A DNA stretch of 5,504 bases, taken from UBA1100 sp964533265 (GTDB lineage Bacteria > Verrucomicrobiota > Verrucomicrobiia > Limisphaerales > UBA1100). Position 1 is the first letter of the stretch; the number at the start of each line of letters is the position of its first letter. The notes under the pieces are model-generated. The model ran no database searches and was not told where the DNA came from. It saw only the letters and a program-made list of their open reading frames with translations. Below, one piece after another: positions 4,519 through 5,504 of this stretch. The stretch covers positions 1-5,504 of the forward strand of contig CAZHJW010000161.1 of assembly GCA_964533265.1 (NCBI GenBank). Direction: 5' to 3'. Both the position numbers and the translations under genes were made by a program.

Positions 4519-5504
4519 ATGAATTTCACGCCGTGGTTAAATGCACTTTTAGCATTTCCCCTCATTGCTGAGGAAGCTCCGACGCGCGCGCAGGTTGATT
4601 TCTTTGAAAAGAAAATTCGGCCGGTGTTGGTCAATAATTGTTATCAGTGCCACTCTCACGGCAAAAAGATAAAGGGAGGATTGCGATTGGATACTAGGGA
4701 CGCCATTCGCACCGGGGGTGACACGGGCCCTGCGATAGTTCCCAGAGACCTTAAAGACAGCCTGCTGATCGAGGCAATTCACTGGACTGATGAAGATCTC
4801 CAGATGCCGCCCAAGAAAAAATTGTCTGAGGCGGCTATTCGCGATCTGGAACAATGGGTCCAAATGGGGGCGCCTGATCCCCGCACAGGAGGAACCGCCA
4901 TTCGCCGTGAGATTGATTTGGAGGCCGGTAAAAAGTTCTGGGCTTTTCAGCCGCTTATTCAATCCCAGCCAAAAACTAAAAACACATCCTGGTCCAAGTC
5001 CGCAATTGATCGCCATGTGCTCGCCGTGCTTGAGGCTAAGGGGCTTCGGCCTGTTGCCGATGCGGACAAGCGCACGCTTATCCGACGCGTTTATTATGAT
5101 TTAACAGGCTTGCCGCCTTCGCCAGACAACGTGTCGGAGTTTCTTTCTGACAATTCCACCAAGGCATTGGAGAAGGTGGTTGATCGACTGTTGGCCAGTT
5201 CACATTTTGGTGAACGTTGGGGGCGTCATTGGCTCGACGTTGTCCGCTATGCTGAGAGTAATGGAATGGAACGCAATGCCGCCTTCCCACACGCATGGCG
5301 TTATCGCGATTATGTGATTGATGCCTTTAACAATGATAAACCCTTTAACCAGTTTATCACTGAACAGGTGGCTGGCGACCTGCTGCCCGGAAAGACCACT
5401 GATGAGCGACACATTGCTACTGGCTTTCTCGCTATGGGTCCCAAGTCCCTAAACAACCGTAACAAGGCTGAGTTTATCATGGATACTGTGGATGAGCAGC
5501 TTGA
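4519..5504 (+). CDS. PSD1-type protein: cytochrome-c-like (PSCyt1) plus DUF1549, N-terminal 328 residues (runs off the right edge)
   Basis: From the ATG at 4519 the frame is open to the window end. A short hydrophobic leader (LNALLAFPLIA, 7-17) suggests export. A TTG at 4501 would add six residues and make a longer, more basic signal; no Shine-Dalgarno supports either. The cytochrome-c-like domain (about 24-118) has CYQCH at 41-45 and MPP at 96-98, giving the haem attachment site and a likely axial Met. A linker containing KFWAFQP (139-145) leads into DUF1549 (about 162 onward) with RRVYYDLTGLPPSP, GERWGRHWLDVVRYAES, WRYRDYVIDAFNNDKPFNQF and GDLLPG, all highly typical. DUF1553 should follow beyond the window, and a DUF1501 gene often comes next (family expectation, not seen). 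An extracytoplasmic c-type haem protein is inferred; the biochemical role of the family is unsettled. It is a different subtype from the gene at 1824-3455, which lacks the first domain. Confidence 0.92.
   Translation, partial: MNFTPWLNALLAFPLIAEEAPTRAQVDFFEKKIRPVLVNNCYQCHSHGKKIKGGLRLDTRDAIRTGGDTGPAIVPRDLKDSLLIEAIHWTDEDLQMPPKKKLSEAAIRDLEQWVQMGAPDPRTGGTAIRREIDLEAGKKFWAFQPLIQSQPKTKNTSWSKSAIDRHVLAVLEAKGLRPVADADKRTLIRRVYYDLTGLPPSPDNVSEFLSDNSTKALEKVVDRLLASSHFGERWGRHWLDVVRYAESNGMERNAAFPHAWRYRDYVIDAFNNDKPFNQFITEQVAGDLLPGKTTDERHIATGFLAMGPKSLNNRNKAEFIMDTVDEQL

Noticed and set aside
4549..5016. 155-residue open frame on the minus strand within the second PSD1 gene
   Set aside because: The plus strand there encodes unmistakable cytochrome-c-like and DUF1549 motifs; the minus frame shows nothing recognisable.

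Overview
The gene content suggests a free-living bacterium of the Planctomycetes-Verrucomicrobia group. The window carries a DUF1549/DUF1553 ('PSD1'-type, CxxCH) gene followed by a DUF1501 gene, a second PSD1-type gene with an N-terminal cytochrome-c-like domain, and a WD40-repeat gene. This combination is characteristic of that group. The lineage call rests on family recognition only; there is no rRNA gene in the window.

Layout. The left two thirds (about 1-3926) is a leftward unit. In transcription order it holds a His-rich, TRASH-like metal-binding lipoprotein (3926-3513), a DUF1549/DUF1553 protein with an internal CAKCH haem motif (3455-1824), a DUF1501 protein with a twin-arginine-like leader (1824-541), and a WD40-repeat protein (544 to beyond the left edge). 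The last three are joined by a TAATG overlap and a GTGA overlap. On the other side of a 117-base divergent spacer, a small rightward lipoprotein gene (4044-4397) carries a heavy-metal-associated (HMA) domain and ends at a strong intrinsic terminator (4420-4444). After a spacer with a 10-bp tandem repeat, a second PSD1-type gene (4519 onward) runs off the right edge.

Main discovery. The HMA gene is interrupted by an in-frame TGA (4209-4211), exactly where the HMA metal-binding motif GMTC has its first cysteine. The frame then continues through the rest of the HMA domain to a TAA at 4395. A perfect 7-bp hairpin with a GUC loop (4231-4247) starts 19 bases after the TGA. It lies in the position expected of a bacterial SECIS element, and its tip closely resembles that of E. 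coli fdhF as I recall it. I therefore read the gene as one selenoprotein: a secreted lipoprotein HMA domain with a Sec-x3-Cys site. A conventional annotation would truncate it at the TGA, split it or call it a pseudogene.

Working together (inference). The two divergent lipoproteins both look like extracytoplasmic metal-binding proteins, one using a His/Asp tail and a Cys cluster, the other Sec/Cys. They may share control from the spacer between them. The flanking PSD1/DUF1501 modules encode exported proteins, two with c-type haem motifs, of unestablished function. I saw no mobile element, CRISPR array, tRNA or rRNA.
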